A stretch of DNA of 32,135 nt from CALOBA01 sp942491465. GTDB lineage: Bacteria > Pseudomonadota > Gammaproteobacteria > Chromatiales > Chromatiaceae. The stretch is from the NCBI GenBank assembly GCA_942491465.1, contig CALOBA010000083.1, positions 1 through 32,135 on the forward strand, in the 5' to 3' direction. The notes below the pieces were generated by a model. That model did not search any database, was not told the DNA's origin, and saw nothing but the letters and a program-made list of their open reading frames with translations. The translations under genes were made by a program, and so were the position numbers. This document shows, piece after piece, positions 23,637 to 32,135 of this stretch (position 1 is its first letter; each line of letters begins with the position of its first letter).

Positions 23637-26234
23637 GTGAGCCCGGGCGATGTCCTCCCGCGTTCGATGGACGATGTGGTCGCCGAGCGCGACGAACTGC
23701 GCGCTCGCCTTGCGGAGGCCGAGTCGATCCTGGATGCCATCCGCGGCGGCGAGGTCGACGCCTTGGTGGTCTCCGAGGGCGGTGGCGAACAGGTCTTCAC
23801 CCTCCACGACGCCGATCACTACTACCGGATCTTGATCGAGGAGATGGGCGAGGGCGCCCTGATCCTGACCGCGGAAGGCCTGATCTATTACGCCAACCGC
23901 CGCCTGGCGGCGATGTTGAAGACGCCGCTGGATGGGCTCATCGGCAGCGAGCTTGCGCGCTGGATCGGGCCGGACGACCGGCCCGCGTATCTGGACTTGC
24001 TGGCATCGGCGCAGCCGCATCCGCAGCGGCACTTGGAGATGGCGCTGCTCACCGCGGACGCTGCCGAGCTGCCCTGCCAGCTTGCCTTTGCCGCCATGCC
24101 CATCGCCGAGATGCAGGGCGCCTTCTGTCTGGTGGCGACGGACCTCTCGGAGCAGAAGCGGGCCGCGGCGCGCGTGGTCGCCGCCGAGAAGCTGGCGCGC
24201 GCGATCCTGGAGCAGGCGGCGGAGGCGATCGTCGTCTGTGATCGAGACGGGCGGATCATCCGCGCCAGCGATGTGGCACAGAGCCTGTGCCTGCGCTCGC
24301 CGGTGGGCGAGTCCTTCGATCAGGTCTTTTCGCTGCTGCAGGCCGACCGTCGGCCGCTGTCGCTAATGGCTTCCACGCAGCAGGGCCGGCGCCGGCTGCT
24401 GGAGGCGAGCCTCGACTGCAACGGCCGGGAGCGCAATCTGTTGGTCAGCGTCGGGCCGCTGCGCGCGACGGCGGGAGATCTGCTCGGCAGTGTCGTCACC
24501 TTGACCGACATCACCCGGCGCCGCCAAGCAGAGGATGCCCTGCGCCAGAGCGAGCAGCGCATGAAGTCCATTGTCGAGAACCTGCCCGTGGGGGTGTGGT
24601 TCGTCGATGCCGCCGGCCGCATCGATTTCGGCAATCCGGCCGCGCAGCAGATTTGGGCCGGTGCGCACTATGTGGGCCCCGAGCATTACGGTGACTACAA
24701 GGCCTGGCGGCTGGGCAGTCGCAAGCCCCTTGCCGCCGATGAATGGGGTGCGGCGCGGGCGATCAGCTATGGCGAAACCGTCCTCGACGAGGAACTGGAG
24801 ATCGAGTGTTTCGACGGCACCCGCAAGATCATCCTGAACTCCGCAGTCCCGATCCGCGATCGCGACGGCAGTGTGATCGGGGCGATCGTACTGAACCAGG
24901 ACATCACCGAACGCAAGGCCGCCGAGGGGCAGATCGAGCAGCTCGCATTCTATGACCACTTGACCCAATTGCCGAATCGCCGACTGCTGCGGGACCGGCT
25001 CGAGCAGACCCTGGCAGCGGTTGCCCGCAGCGGGCAGCAGGGCGCGCTGCTGTTCATCGACCTGGACAACTTCAAGGACCTGAACGACAGCCTGGGCCAT
25101 GACATCGGCGATCTGCTGCTGCAGCAGGTCGCGCAGCGGCTCACCGTCAGCGTGCGTGCCCGCGATACGGTGGCCCGTCTGGGCGGGGACGAGTTCGTCG
25201 TGGTGCTGGCTGATCTGAGCGACCAGGCCGAGGAGGCAGCGACCCGGGCGCAGCAGGTGGGCAAGAAGATCTTGGCCGCCCTCGGACAGCCCTATCGGCT
25301 CGCCGAGCAGATCCATCACAGCACCCCCAGCATCGGCGCGACCCTGATTCACGCCGAAGGTATCGCTGTCGACGAACTGCTCAGGCGTGCCGATCTGGCC
25401 ATGTATCAGGCCAAGGCCGCGGGCCGCAACACCCTGCGCTTTTTCGACCCGGACATGCAGGCCGCCCTGGAGGCGCGCACCGTGCTGGAGGCGCAAATGC
25501 GCGAGGGGCTGCGGCAGGGGCATTTCCAACTCTATTACCAACCGCAGGTCGACAGCACCGGCGCCCTGATCGGCGCCGAGGCCCTGCTGCGCTGGCGGCA
25601 TCCCGAGCGCGGGTTGGTGGCCCCCGGGGAGTTCATCGCCCTGGCGGAGGAGACCGGTCTGATCCTGCCGCTGGGCTACTGGGTGCTGGACGCCGCCTGT
25701 GCGCAGCTCGCGGCCTGGTCCGGTCAACCCGGTGCGGCCGGGCTGTCCTTGTCGGTCAATGTCAGTCCGCGTCAATTCCGCGACCCGGACTTTGAGCGGG
25801 AGGTGCAGCGGGTGCTGGCCCGCCACGCGATCGATCCGCGCTACCTGCAACTGGAGATCACCGAGAGCCTGTTGCTGGACGATATGGAGGACTGCATCGC
25901 CAAGATGACGGCGCTGCAAGCCTTGGGCCTGCGTTTTTCGATGGACGACTTCGGCACCGGCTATTCGTCCCTGGCCTATCTCAAGCGCCTGCCGTTGGAC
26001 CATTTGAAGATCGACCAGTCCTTTGTGCGCGATGTGCTAACCGACCCGAACGATGCGGCCATCGTCCGCGCCATCCTGGCCCTGGCGCCCGAGCTGGGGC
26101 TGACGGCGATCGCGGAGGGGGTCGAGACCGAGGGGCAGCGGCAGTTCTTGCTCGCGAATGGCTGTCCCGGCTTTCAGGGCTACCTGTTCGGGCGCCCCGG
26201 ACCGGTGGAGGCGCTGTTCGCCGGGGGCGGGTGA
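23637..26234 (+). CDS. PAS-GGDEF-EAL sensor enzyme for cyclic di-GMP
   Basis: An 865-residue protein from GTG 23637; GTG 23544 (overlapping kaiB) and ATG 23667 are alternatives. An N-terminal coiled coil (DDVVAERDELRARLAEAESI) precedes three PAS-like regions, about 50-170, 180-290 and 305-430 (the last starting SEQRMKSIVENLPVGVWFVD). The GGDEF domain keeps GGDEF (516-520) and an inhibitory RxxD site (RARD) five residues before it, so it should make c-di-GMP under feedback control. The EAL domain keeps EALLRW (648), SVNVSPRQF, EITES, MDDFGTGYSS and KIDQSF, consistent with active phosphodiesterase. No transmembrane helix is seen, so it is cytoplasmic. As the third gene of the kai operon it is a likely output of KaiC/KaiB. 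Confidence 0.92.
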   Translation: MSPGDVLPRSMDDVVAERDELRARLAEAESILDAIRGGEVDALVVSEGGGEQVFTLHDADHYYRILIEEMGEGALILTAEGLIYYANRRLAAMLKTPLDGLIGSELARWIGPDDRPAYLDLLASAQPHPQRHLEMALLTADAAELPCQLAFAAMPIAEMQGAFCLVATDLSEQKRAAARVVAAEKLARAILEQAAEAIVVCDRDGRIIRASDVAQSLCLRSPVGESFDQVFSLLQADRRPLSLMASTQQGRRRLLEASLDCNGRERNLLVSVGPLRATAGDLLGSVVTLTDITRRRQAEDALRQSEQRMKSIVENLPVGVWFVDAAGRIDFGNPAAQQIWAGAHYVGPEHYGDYKAWRLGSRKPLAADEWGAARAISYGETVLDEELEIECFDGTRKIILNSAVPIRDRDGSVIGAIVLNQDITERKAAEGQIEQLAFYDHLTQLPNRRLLRDRLEQTLAAVARSGQQGALLFIDLDNFKDLNDSLGHDIGDLLLQQVAQRLTVSVRARDTVARLGGDEFVVVLADLSDQAEEAATRAQQVGKKILAALGQPYRLAEQIHHSTPSIGATLIHAEGIAVDELLRRADLAMYQAKAAGRNTLRFFDPDMQAALEARTVLEAQMREGLRQGHFQLYYQPQVDSTGALIGAEALLRWRHPERGLVAPGEFIALAEETGLILPLGYWVLDAACAQLAAWSGQPGAAGLSLSVNVSPRQFRDPDFEREVQRVLARHAIDPRYLQLEITESLLLDDMEDCIAKMTALQALGLRFSMDDFGTGYSSLAYLKRLPLDHLKIDQSFVRDVLTDPNDAAIVRAILALAPELGLTAIAEGVETEGQRQFLLANGCPGFQGYLFGRPGPVEALFAGGG

Positions 26235-26392
26235 GCGGCGGCCTGGGGTTGATGTCGACCAACGGCGCCGCGGTGGCCGTGGCGCGCAAGTCACTCCGGA
26301 GATCGATCAGCCGGCCGAGCGCCGACCGGCGTGCATCGCCAGATCCCGATTGACGTTGCTGCGGGGCGGCAAGTACTGTGACGCGCCCCTGC

Positions 26393-26408
26393 GCCGCCGA
26401 AAGGCGGC
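26393..26408. terminator. GCCGCC-GAAA-GGCGGC hairpin
   Basis: A perfect 6-bp GC stem with a GAAA tetraloop about 160 bp after the GGDEF-EAL gene and directly before the dispersed element at 26409. It lacks a T-run. A comparable hairpin (31433-31449) precedes the second copy of the element. Confidence 0.35.
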
Positions 26409-26597
<189 letters not shown>

Positions 26598-26619
26598 ACA
26601 GATCGCCCTTGGAGCCCCG

Positions 26620-27687
26620 ATGACCGAGCCCACCGACTGGTACCGCCAGAACGCCGCCACCCCCAACCCGGCCGCCGAGGCCGCTGCCCGCGCCCGTCAG
26701 GGGCAGCCGACCAAGCCCCCCGGCGCCCTCGGCCGGCTGGAAGACCTGGCCATTCGCCTGGCCGGGATGCAGGGCCGCCAGCGCCCCGCCGTGGACCGGG
26801 TGCAGATCAGCGTCTTCGCCGCCGACCACGGCGTCGCCGCCGCCGGCGTCTCGGCCTTCCCGCAGTCGGTCACCGTCGCCATGGTCGCCAACATGGCCGC
26901 CGGCGGCGCCGCCATCAGCGTGCTGGCCGAGCAGCTCGGCGCGACCATCGAGCTGATCGCCGTCGGTGCCGTCGATCCCATCGCCGAGCACCCGCGCATC
27001 CGCGACGAGACCATCGCCCGCGGCACCGCCGACCTCTCGCGCACCGCCGCCATGACCGACGACGAGCTGAGCCGCGCCCTGGCCAGCGGTCGGGCCGCGG
27101 CGCTGCGGGCCGTGGAGGCCGGCGCCGAGCTGTTCATCGGCGGCGAGATGGGCATCGGCAACACCACCCCCGCCACCGCGCTGGCCTGCGCGCTGCTGGA
27201 GCGGCCCGCCGCCGATCTGGTCGGCCCCGGCACCGGGCTCGACGGCGACGGCGTGGCGCGCAAGGGCCGGGTCATCCAGCGGGCGTTGGACCTGCACCGT
27301 GGCGAGGCCGACATCGCCGCCGACGCCTACGCCGCCCTGCGCCGGGTCGGCGGTCTGGAGATCGCCGCCCTGACCGGCGCCTTCTGCGCCTGTGCCCAGC
27401 ACGGGCTGCCGGTGCTCGTCGACGGCTTCATCGCCAGCAGCGCCGCCCTGGCCGCCATCCGCCTCTGCCCCGGCACGGAGCAGTGGCTGATGCTCTCCCA
27501 CGCCTCCGCCGAGCCCGGCCATCGGCTGCTGGCCGAAGCGCTGGGCCAGCAGCCGCTGCTGGACCTGGGGATGCGCTTGGGCGAGGGCAGCGGCGCCGCC
27601 GTTGCCGTGCCGCTGCTGCGGCTCGCCTGCGCGCTGCACAACGACATGGCCACCTTCGCCGAGGCCGGCGTCGCCGCCCCCGCATGA
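26620..27687 (+). CDS. cobT: Nicotinate-nucleotide-dimethylbenzimidazole phosphoribosyltransferase
   Basis: A 355-residue CobT, which transfers phosphoribose from nicotinate mononucleotide to 5,6-dimethylbenzimidazole to make alpha-ribazole phosphate for the lower loop of cobalamin. The ATG at 26620 has GGAG about six bases upstream. Family landmarks are PGALGRLEDLAIRLAGMQ, FAADHGVAAAGVSAFPQSVT, the glycine-rich GGEMGIGNTTPATAL and the catalytic glutamate near residue 322 in MRLGEGSGAAVA. It overlaps cobC by four bases, so the two products act together. The element at 26409-26597 lies immediately upstream and may contain or have displaced its promoter. Confidence 0.96.
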   Translation: MTEPTDWYRQNAATPNPAAEAAARARQGQPTKPPGALGRLEDLAIRLAGMQGRQRPAVDRVQISVFAADHGVAAAGVSAFPQSVTVAMVANMAAGGAAISVLAEQLGATIELIAVGAVDPIAEHPRIRDETIARGTADLSRTAAMTDDELSRALASGRAAALRAVEAGAELFIGGEMGIGNTTPATALACALLERPAADLVGPGTGLDGDGVARKGRVIQRALDLHRGEADIAADAYAALRRVGGLEIAALTGAFCACAQHGLPVLVDGFIASSAALAAIRLCPGTEQWLMLSHASAEPGHRLLAEALGQQPLLDLGMRLGEGSGAAVAVPLLRLACALHNDMATFAEAGVAAPA

Positions 27688-28274
27688 GCGAGCGCCTGCT
27701 CGATCTGCTGCGCCACGGCGAGGTCGCCGGCGGCAAACGCTTCCGAGGTCGGCGCGATGATCCGCTCACCGACCGGGGCTGGGCGCAGATGCGCGCCGCC
27801 GTCGGCACCGACGCCCCCGAGCCCGACGGCTGGCGGCGCATCATCAGCTCCCCGGCCAATCGCTGCCGGGCCTTCGCCGAGCACCTGGCGCGCGAGCAGG
27901 ACCTACCCCTCGACATCTCCCCCGCGCTGGCCGAACGCGACTTCGGCGACTGGGAGGGTCTGAGCACCGACCAGATCGACCCCACCGACCTGACCCGTTT
28001 CTGGACCGACCCCGAGGACTTCACCCCGCCCGGCGCCGAGCCCCTGCCGGCCTTCCGCCACCGCGTCCACGACCGCTGGCGGTCGCTGCTCGACGCCGAG
28101 GACCAGGGCAACGCCCTGCTCGTCACCCACGGCGGCGTCATCCGCATCCTCATCGCCGAGGTCTTGGGCATCTCCCCCGACCGCCTGCTGCTGATCGAGG
28201 TCCCCCACGCCTGCCGCACCCGGCTGCGCCTGCCCGGCGACGCCTGGCGGCCGAGCCTGGTGGCGCATGGCTGA
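27684..28274 (+). CDS. cobC: Histidine phosphatase, probable alpha-ribazole phosphatase CobC
   Basis: A 196-residue phosphoglycerate-mutase-like phosphatase. The phosphohistidine motif is RHG (Arg10-His11-Gly12 in DLLRHGEVAGG), with conserved SSPANRCRAFAE, AERDFGDWEG (acid donor region) and a second catalytic histidine in LLVTHGGVIRILI. Coupling to cobT through an ATGA overlap supports the CobC role, dephosphorylating alpha-ribazole phosphate or adenosylcobalamin phosphate. Sequence alone would only justify 'histidine phosphatase family'. Confidence 0.9.
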   Translation: MSERLLDLLRHGEVAGGKRFRGRRDDPLTDRGWAQMRAAVGTDAPEPDGWRRIISSPANRCRAFAEHLAREQDLPLDISPALAERDFGDWEGLSTDQIDPTDLTRFWTDPEDFTPPGAEPLPAFRHRVHDRWRSLLDAEDQGNALLVTHGGVIRILIAEVLGISPDRLLLIEVPHACRTRLRLPGDAWRPSLVAHG

Positions 28275-28401
28275 TAGCGCAACCGCGCTCCCCCTGTAGT
28301 TGGGCTGTGATCTTGGATGATTCCGCACTCGGCAGGGACAACCGCGAGCGGGGGGGGCGCGCAGATACTTGAGTTTGCCTCAGAGCGGTCAACTGCCCTT
28401 T

Positions 28402-28556
28402 CTAGTACACCGCTGCGGAAGACCCAAGACCGCCGGCATGCCCACTCGGTGCTGTGGGAGCGACTTGCAGTCGCGACTTCCGCGTCGCAGCGGTCGCGAT
28501 TGCAAATCGCTCCCACAGCTGCGGGCGGTCTCGGAATTTTCGCGGCAAAGCACTGG
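28402..28556. mobile_element. Palindromic MITE-like element, copy 2
   Basis: About 155 bp starting CTAGTACACCGCTGCGGAAG and ending TTTTCGCGGCAAAGCACTGG, with the same REP-like core as 15493-15637 (GTGGGAGCGACTTGCAGTCG ... CGATTGCAAATCGCTCCCAC). It occupies most of the gap between cobC and mutS. The preceding 20 bp CAGAGCGGTCAACTGCCCTT are shared with 10105-10124. No gene is seen in 28275-28641. Confidence 0.75.
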
Positions 28557-28641
28557 GTTCAACGACGCCGACAAGGCGCCGCTCTATGCCCTGCTGCTGA
28601 TGCACGATGACTGATCACCTATACAACCCCAGCGAGACCCA

Positions 28642-31278
28642 ATGACAGCCAAGCACACGCCGATGATGCAGCAGTACCTCGGCATCAAGGCGGACTACCC
28701 CGAGATGCTGCTGTTCTACCGCATGGGGGACTTCTACGAGCTGTTCTTCGACGACGCCGAGCGCGCGGCGCGGCTGTTGGACATCACGCTGACCCGGCGC
28801 GGGCAGTCCGGCGGCCAGCCCATCCCCATGGCCGGCGTCCCCTATCACGCCGCCGAGGGCTATCTGGCCCGCTTGGTCCGGCAGGGGGTCTCGGTCGCGA
28901 TCTGCGAGCAGATCGGCGACCCGGCAAAGTCAAAGGGGCCGGTGGAGCGCCAGGTGGTGCGCGTGGTCACCCCCGGCACGCTGACCGACGAGGCCCTGCT
29001 CGACGAGCGCCGCGAGAACCTGCTCTGCGCCATCGCCGAGGCGGTCGTGGCCGATGGCGACGCCGCGCCGCCCCGCTTCGGCCTGGCCCTATTGGAACTG
29101 TCCAGCGGTCGCTTCTGGGTGCTGGAGCTGGCAGGGCTGACGGCGCTGGCGGCGGAGCTGGAGCGTCTGGCGCCGTCCGAGGTCCTGCTCGACGAGGACA
29201 GCCTGCTGCCCGAGCAGCTGCGCCTGCAGCGGGGCCTGGCCCGCCGCCCGGCCTGGCACTTCGACACCGACAGCGCCACCCGCGCCCTATGCGACCAGTT
29301 CGGCACCCGCGACCTGGGTGGCTTCGGCTGCGCCGGGCTGGACCTGGCCGTCGGCGCCGCCGGCTGCCTGCTGCAGTACGTCAAGGATACCCAGCGCACC
29401 GCCCTGCCCCATCTGCGCGGCCTGCGCACCGAAAGCCGCGACGACGCGCTGATCCTCGACGCCGCCACCCGCCGCAACCTGGAACTCATCCGCCCGCTCG
29501 CCGCCGACGGCGACGAGGCCAACACCCTGGCCGGACTGATGGATCGGACCTGCACCGCCATGGGCGCCCGGCTGCTGCGGCGCTGGCTCGGCCGGCCGCT
29601 GCGCGACGATCTGGCCGTGCGCCGCCGCCACGACGCCGTGGAGGCCCTGCTGCTCGCCCGCGCCTACACCGGTCTGCGCGAGGCCTTGGCCGCCATCGCC
29701 GATCTGGAGCGCATCCTCGCGCGCATTGCGCTCGGCTCCGCCCGGCCGCGGGACCTGACCGCGCTGCGCGAGGCCCTGGCCCTGCTGCCGGCGCTGCACC
29801 AGGGCCTGGACGGGCTCCACAGCCCGCTGCTGCGCGAGGTCGATGCCGATCTGGGGGAGCACCCGGACCGGCTCGCCCTGCTGCGCCAGGCCCTGGTGGA
29901 GACCCCGCCGCAGCTGATCCGCGACGGCGGCGTCATCGCCCGCGGCCATGATGCCGAGCTCGACGCGCTGCGCGACCTGGCCGAGCACGGCGACCAATTC
30001 CTGCTCGACCTGGAGCGGCGCGAGCGCGAGCGCACCGGCGTGCCGACGCTGAAGGTCAGCTACAACCGCGTCCACGGCTACTACATCGAGCTGGGCCGCA
30101 GCCACGCCGACAAGGTGCCGGCGGACTATCAGCGCCGCCAGACCCTGAAGGGCACCGAGCGCTACATCACCCCGGAACTCAAGCGCTTCGAGGACCAGGT
30201 GCTCAGCGCCCGCGAGCGCGCCCTGACCCGCGAGAAGGCCCTCTACGAGGCGCTGCTGGCGACGCTGGCCGAGCACCTGCCCGACCTGCAGACCACCGCC
30301 GCGGCCATCGCGAGCCTGGACGTGCTCTGCAACCTGGCCGAGCGCGCCGAGGCCCTGGACTGGGCGCGTCCCGTGCTCACCGACGAGCCCATCATCGAGA
30401 TCGACGACGGCCGCCACCCGGTGGTCGAGCAGGTCCGCCGCCGCGCGGGCGGCGACCCCTTCGTCGCCAACGGCGTGCTGCCTGAGCCCGGACCGGCGGA
30501 TGCTGATCATCACCGGCCCGAACATGGGCGGCAAATCCACCTACATGCGCCAGGTGGCGCTGATCGTGGTCATGGCCCGGCCGGCAGCCTGGTGCCGGCC
30601 CGCACCGCCCGCTTAGGCCCGGTGGACCGCATCTTCTCGCGCATCGGCGCCGCCGACGACCTCGCCGGCGGGCGCTCCACCTTCATGGTGGAGATGGAGG
30701 AGACCGCCAACATCCTGCACAACGCCACCGACCAAAGCCTGGTGCTGATGGACGAGATCGGCCGCGGCACCAGCACCTTCGACGGCCTATCCCTGGCCTG
30801 GGCCTGCGCCACCGAACTGGCCACGCGCATCGGCGCCCGCTGCCTGTTCGCCACCCACTACTTCGAGCTCACCAGCCTCCCCGACGAGCACCCCGGCATC
30901 GCCAACCTGCACCTGGACGCGGTGGAGCACAACGACCGCATCGTCTTCCTGCACAGCGTGCGCGACGGCCCGGCCAACCAGAGCTACGGCCTGGCCGTCG
31001 CCGCCCTCGCCGGCGTCCCCGCCGCCGTCATCGAGCGCGCCCGCGAGCGCCTGGCACAGCTGGAGCACACCGCCCAGCGCGAGCTGGAGACCGAGCGCGA
31101 GGCCAGCCGCCGCCGCGAGCCCGACCCCGAGCCCCAAGTCCGTCAGCTCTCGCTGTTCGCCCCCGAGCCCCCAAGCCCGGCGCTGGAACGGCTGCGCGGC
31201 ATCGACCCCGACGGGCTCAGCCCCCGCCAGGCGCTGGCCCTGCTCTATGAGCTGCGGGAGCTCGACAACGACGGCTGA
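28642..31278 (+). CDS. mutS: DNA mismatch repair protein MutS (P-loop segment out of frame)
   Basis: An 878-residue MutS. The mismatch-reading motif is Phe31-x-Glu33 (RMGDFYELF), followed by connector, lever, clamp and ATPase domains and a C-terminal tail (PDGLSPRQALALLYELREL). The Walker B region LVLMDEIGRGTSTFDGLSLAW and the FATHYFEL motif are intact. However, residues about 618-646 are read as PADADHHRPEHGRQIHLHAP, whereas the +1 frame of the same DNA gives MLIITGPNMGGKSTYMRQVA, the conserved Walker A. An extra base near 30492 and a missing G near 30580 would explain it. As written the protein could not bind ATP; this is either sequence error or a real lesion. Confidence 0.93.
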   Translation: MTAKHTPMMQQYLGIKADYPEMLLFYRMGDFYELFFDDAERAARLLDITLTRRGQSGGQPIPMAGVPYHAAEGYLARLVRQGVSVAICEQIGDPAKSKGPVERQVVRVVTPGTLTDEALLDERRENLLCAIAEAVVADGDAAPPRFGLALLELSSGRFWVLELAGLTALAAELERLAPSEVLLDEDSLLPEQLRLQRGLARRPAWHFDTDSATRALCDQFGTRDLGGFGCAGLDLAVGAAGCLLQYVKDTQRTALPHLRGLRTESRDDALILDAATRRNLELIRPLAADGDEANTLAGLMDRTCTAMGARLLRRWLGRPLRDDLAVRRRHDAVEALLLARAYTGLREALAAIADLERILARIALGSARPRDLTALREALALLPALHQGLDGLHSPLLREVDADLGEHPDRLALLRQALVETPPQLIRDGGVIARGHDAELDALRDLAEHGDQFLLDLERRERERTGVPTLKVSYNRVHGYYIELGRSHADKVPADYQRRQTLKGTERYITPELKRFEDQVLSARERALTREKALYEALLATLAEHLPDLQTTAAAIASLDVLCNLAERAEALDWARPVLTDEPIIEIDDGRHPVVEQVRRRAGGDPFVANGVLPEPGPADADHHRPEHGRQIHLHAPGGADRGHGPAGSLVPARTARLGPVDRIFSRIGAADDLAGGRSTFMVEMEETANILHNATDQSLVLMDEIGRGTSTFDGLSLAWACATELATRIGARCLFATHYFELTSLPDEHPGIANLHLDAVEHNDRIVFLHSVRDGPANQSYGLAVAALAGVPAAVIERARERLAQLEHTAQRELETEREASRRREPDPEPQVRQLSLFAPEPPSPALERLRGIDPDGLSPRQALALLYELRELDNDG

Positions 31279-31287
31279 GGCCCCGTC

Positions 31288-31347
31288 TTGATCGCAACGA
31301 CGCTTCATTGATCGCAACGACGCTCCATTGATCGCAACGACGCTCCA
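31288..31347. repeat. Three tandem 20-bp repeats after mutS
   Basis: TTGATCGCAACGACGCTTCA is followed directly by two copies of TTGATCGCAACGACGCTCCA (starting at 31308 and 31328), nine bases after the mutS stop. The last copy runs into the hairpin GCAACGACGCTCCAGCGACGTTGC. The same unit occurs once at 16710. Confidence 0.9.
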
Positions 31348-31449
31348 GCGACGTTGCGCCTCCCCCGGCGCTCCAGCGCCGCGTGGGATGCGCGCCCACC
31401 GCCCCGGCCGCTGGAGCGGCCCAAGACCTGCCGCGCCGCTGAGCGGCGC
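31334..31449. terminator. Cluster of hairpins downstream of mutS
   Basis: Four GC-rich hairpins in a row: GCAACGACGCTCCAGCGACG-type (31334-31357), GGCGCTCCAGCGCC (31367-31380), GGCCGCTGGAGCGGCC (31406-31421) and GCGCCGCTGAGCGGCGC (31433-31449). Together they probably end mutS transcription, although no T-run is visible. The first two share the core of the pair at 16712-16763. Confidence 0.5.
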
Positions 31450-31460
31450 AACGATCAATA

Positions 31461-31649
<189 letters not shown>

Positions 31650-31921
31650 GGACATACCACGCATCCCTTCCCAGCCGCCGCTGTCGGGCTTCGCACCCTC
31701 AGCCCGTGCCTGCGCAGCTCAAGGCAACAACCCCGCCGAGTTGCCACAGGCCCTTGACCCTGATTACAACCAGAGATTTGGCTAGCCGCCAAAACCATGG
31801 ATCGTTGCTGCTCGCCGCGCCCTCGGGGCCCCGTTCACGATCCGGTCGTCATGTTTACCCGCGACGGGCATCGGCGGAGCAACCGCCGACGCCGACTGCA
31901 TACACCCCGGCGCCCCTCGCG

Positions 31922-32135
31922 GTGCCGGATACGACTGCGCAGAACGAGAGGACCCTCGCCAGGCGCACCAAGACGCACCTCCCCCGGCCTAAGCCCGCCC
32001 TTGCGGCGCTCGTTGCCCTGACCCTCGCCGGCAGCGGCCCCGCCCTCGCCGCCCCGCTCGGCATCACCAGCTACAGCGCCTACCAGAGCGCCATCGCCGC
32101 GCCTGGGCAGCGAGACCGTCGAAGGCTTCGACGGC
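31922..32135 (+). CDS. Start of an exported protein, partial, with a frame change
   Basis: From a GTG at 31922 the frame gives a basic N-terminus and a signal peptide (PALAALVALTLAGSGPALA, cleavage before APLG), then ITSYSAYQSAIAA. After about 32102 the frame changes: LGSETVEGFDG follows if one C of the GCGCCTGGG run is dropped. The pattern signal peptide, ITSYSAYQSAIAALGSETVEGFDG is common at the start of PEP-CTERM-type surface proteins, but the C-terminal sorting signal lies outside the window. The start codon lacks a clear ribosome site. Confidence 0.45.
   Translation, partial: MPDTTAQNERTLARRTKTHLPRPKPALAALVALTLAGSGPALAAPLGITSYSAYQSAIAAPGQRDRRRLRR

Noticed and set aside
31288..31347. Possible CRISPR array
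   Set aside because: The 20-bp units are directly contiguous without spacers; the hexamer arrays also have no spacers, and no cas gene is present.
31797..32021. A 74-codon frame upstream of the exported protein
   Set aside because: Arg/Pro-rich shadow without similarity; the overlapping frame with a signal peptide is more plausible.

Overview
The window is GC-rich DNA that most likely comes from a gammaproteobacterium, probably a purple sulfur bacterium of the Chromatiaceae or a relative. This is inferred from the mix of genes (LplT-Aas fusion, FabA, bacterial-type ProS, CobT/CobC, a SulP-Usp pair, a KaiC/KaiB operon with a GGDEF-EAL protein) and from the many palindromic and hexamer repeats between genes. 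There is no rRNA, tRNA or CRISPR array that I can support.

Layout. 1-730: an AT-rich HigBA-type toxin-antitoxin pair with its own promoter. 1011-1787: the decayed 3' end of an IS4/Tn5-like transposase gene and the insertion sequence end, which touches the stop codon of aas. 1784-5254 (minus): a three-domain lysophospholipid transporter / acyltransferase / acyl-ACP synthetase. 5465-5881: bacteriohemerythrin. 5897-9529 (minus): a small membrane protein, a SHOCT-type lipoprotein, a tandem universal stress protein and a SulP anion transporter. 9812-9967 (minus): an orphan fragment matching the C-terminus of MutS. 10161-12657: a Uma2-family putative nuclease and an AAA-ATPase-like/PD-(D/E)XK protein. 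12658-13470: a stack of palindromes. 13471-15409: a frameshifted membrane protein with an FGE-sulfatase (C-type-lectin fold) domain whose end resembles the variable region of diversity-generating retroelement targets. 15410-16686: repeats, a possible relic ORF, a ribbon-helix-helix antitoxin apparently fused to the tail of a VapC toxin, and a DUF2256/DUF3253 protein. 17092-21260 (minus): a membrane alpha/beta hydrolase, fabA and proS. 21459-26234: an operon of kaiC, kaiB and a PAS-GGDEF-EAL protein. 26620-28274: cobT-cobC. 28642-31278: mutS. The right edge holds the start of an exported protein.

The main gene groups are the KaiC-KaiB-c-di-GMP operon with overlapping genes, the cobT-cobC pair (end of cobalamin assembly), the SulP-Usp pair, and aas/fabA for membrane lipids. 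The most unusual feature is the intergenic DNA. Hexamer arrays of the GTTGTC/GACAAC/GACCAC type occur at five places. Two of them lie inside a ~189-bp element present twice, and the ends of that element resemble the end of the decayed IS4-type element, so non-autonomous copies mobilised by such a transposase are plausible.

Several genes (mutS, the FGE-domain gene, the last partial gene) contain single-base frame changes. In mutS a compensating pair moves the Walker A segment out of frame. These may be sequence errors or real lesions, and raw reads would decide.
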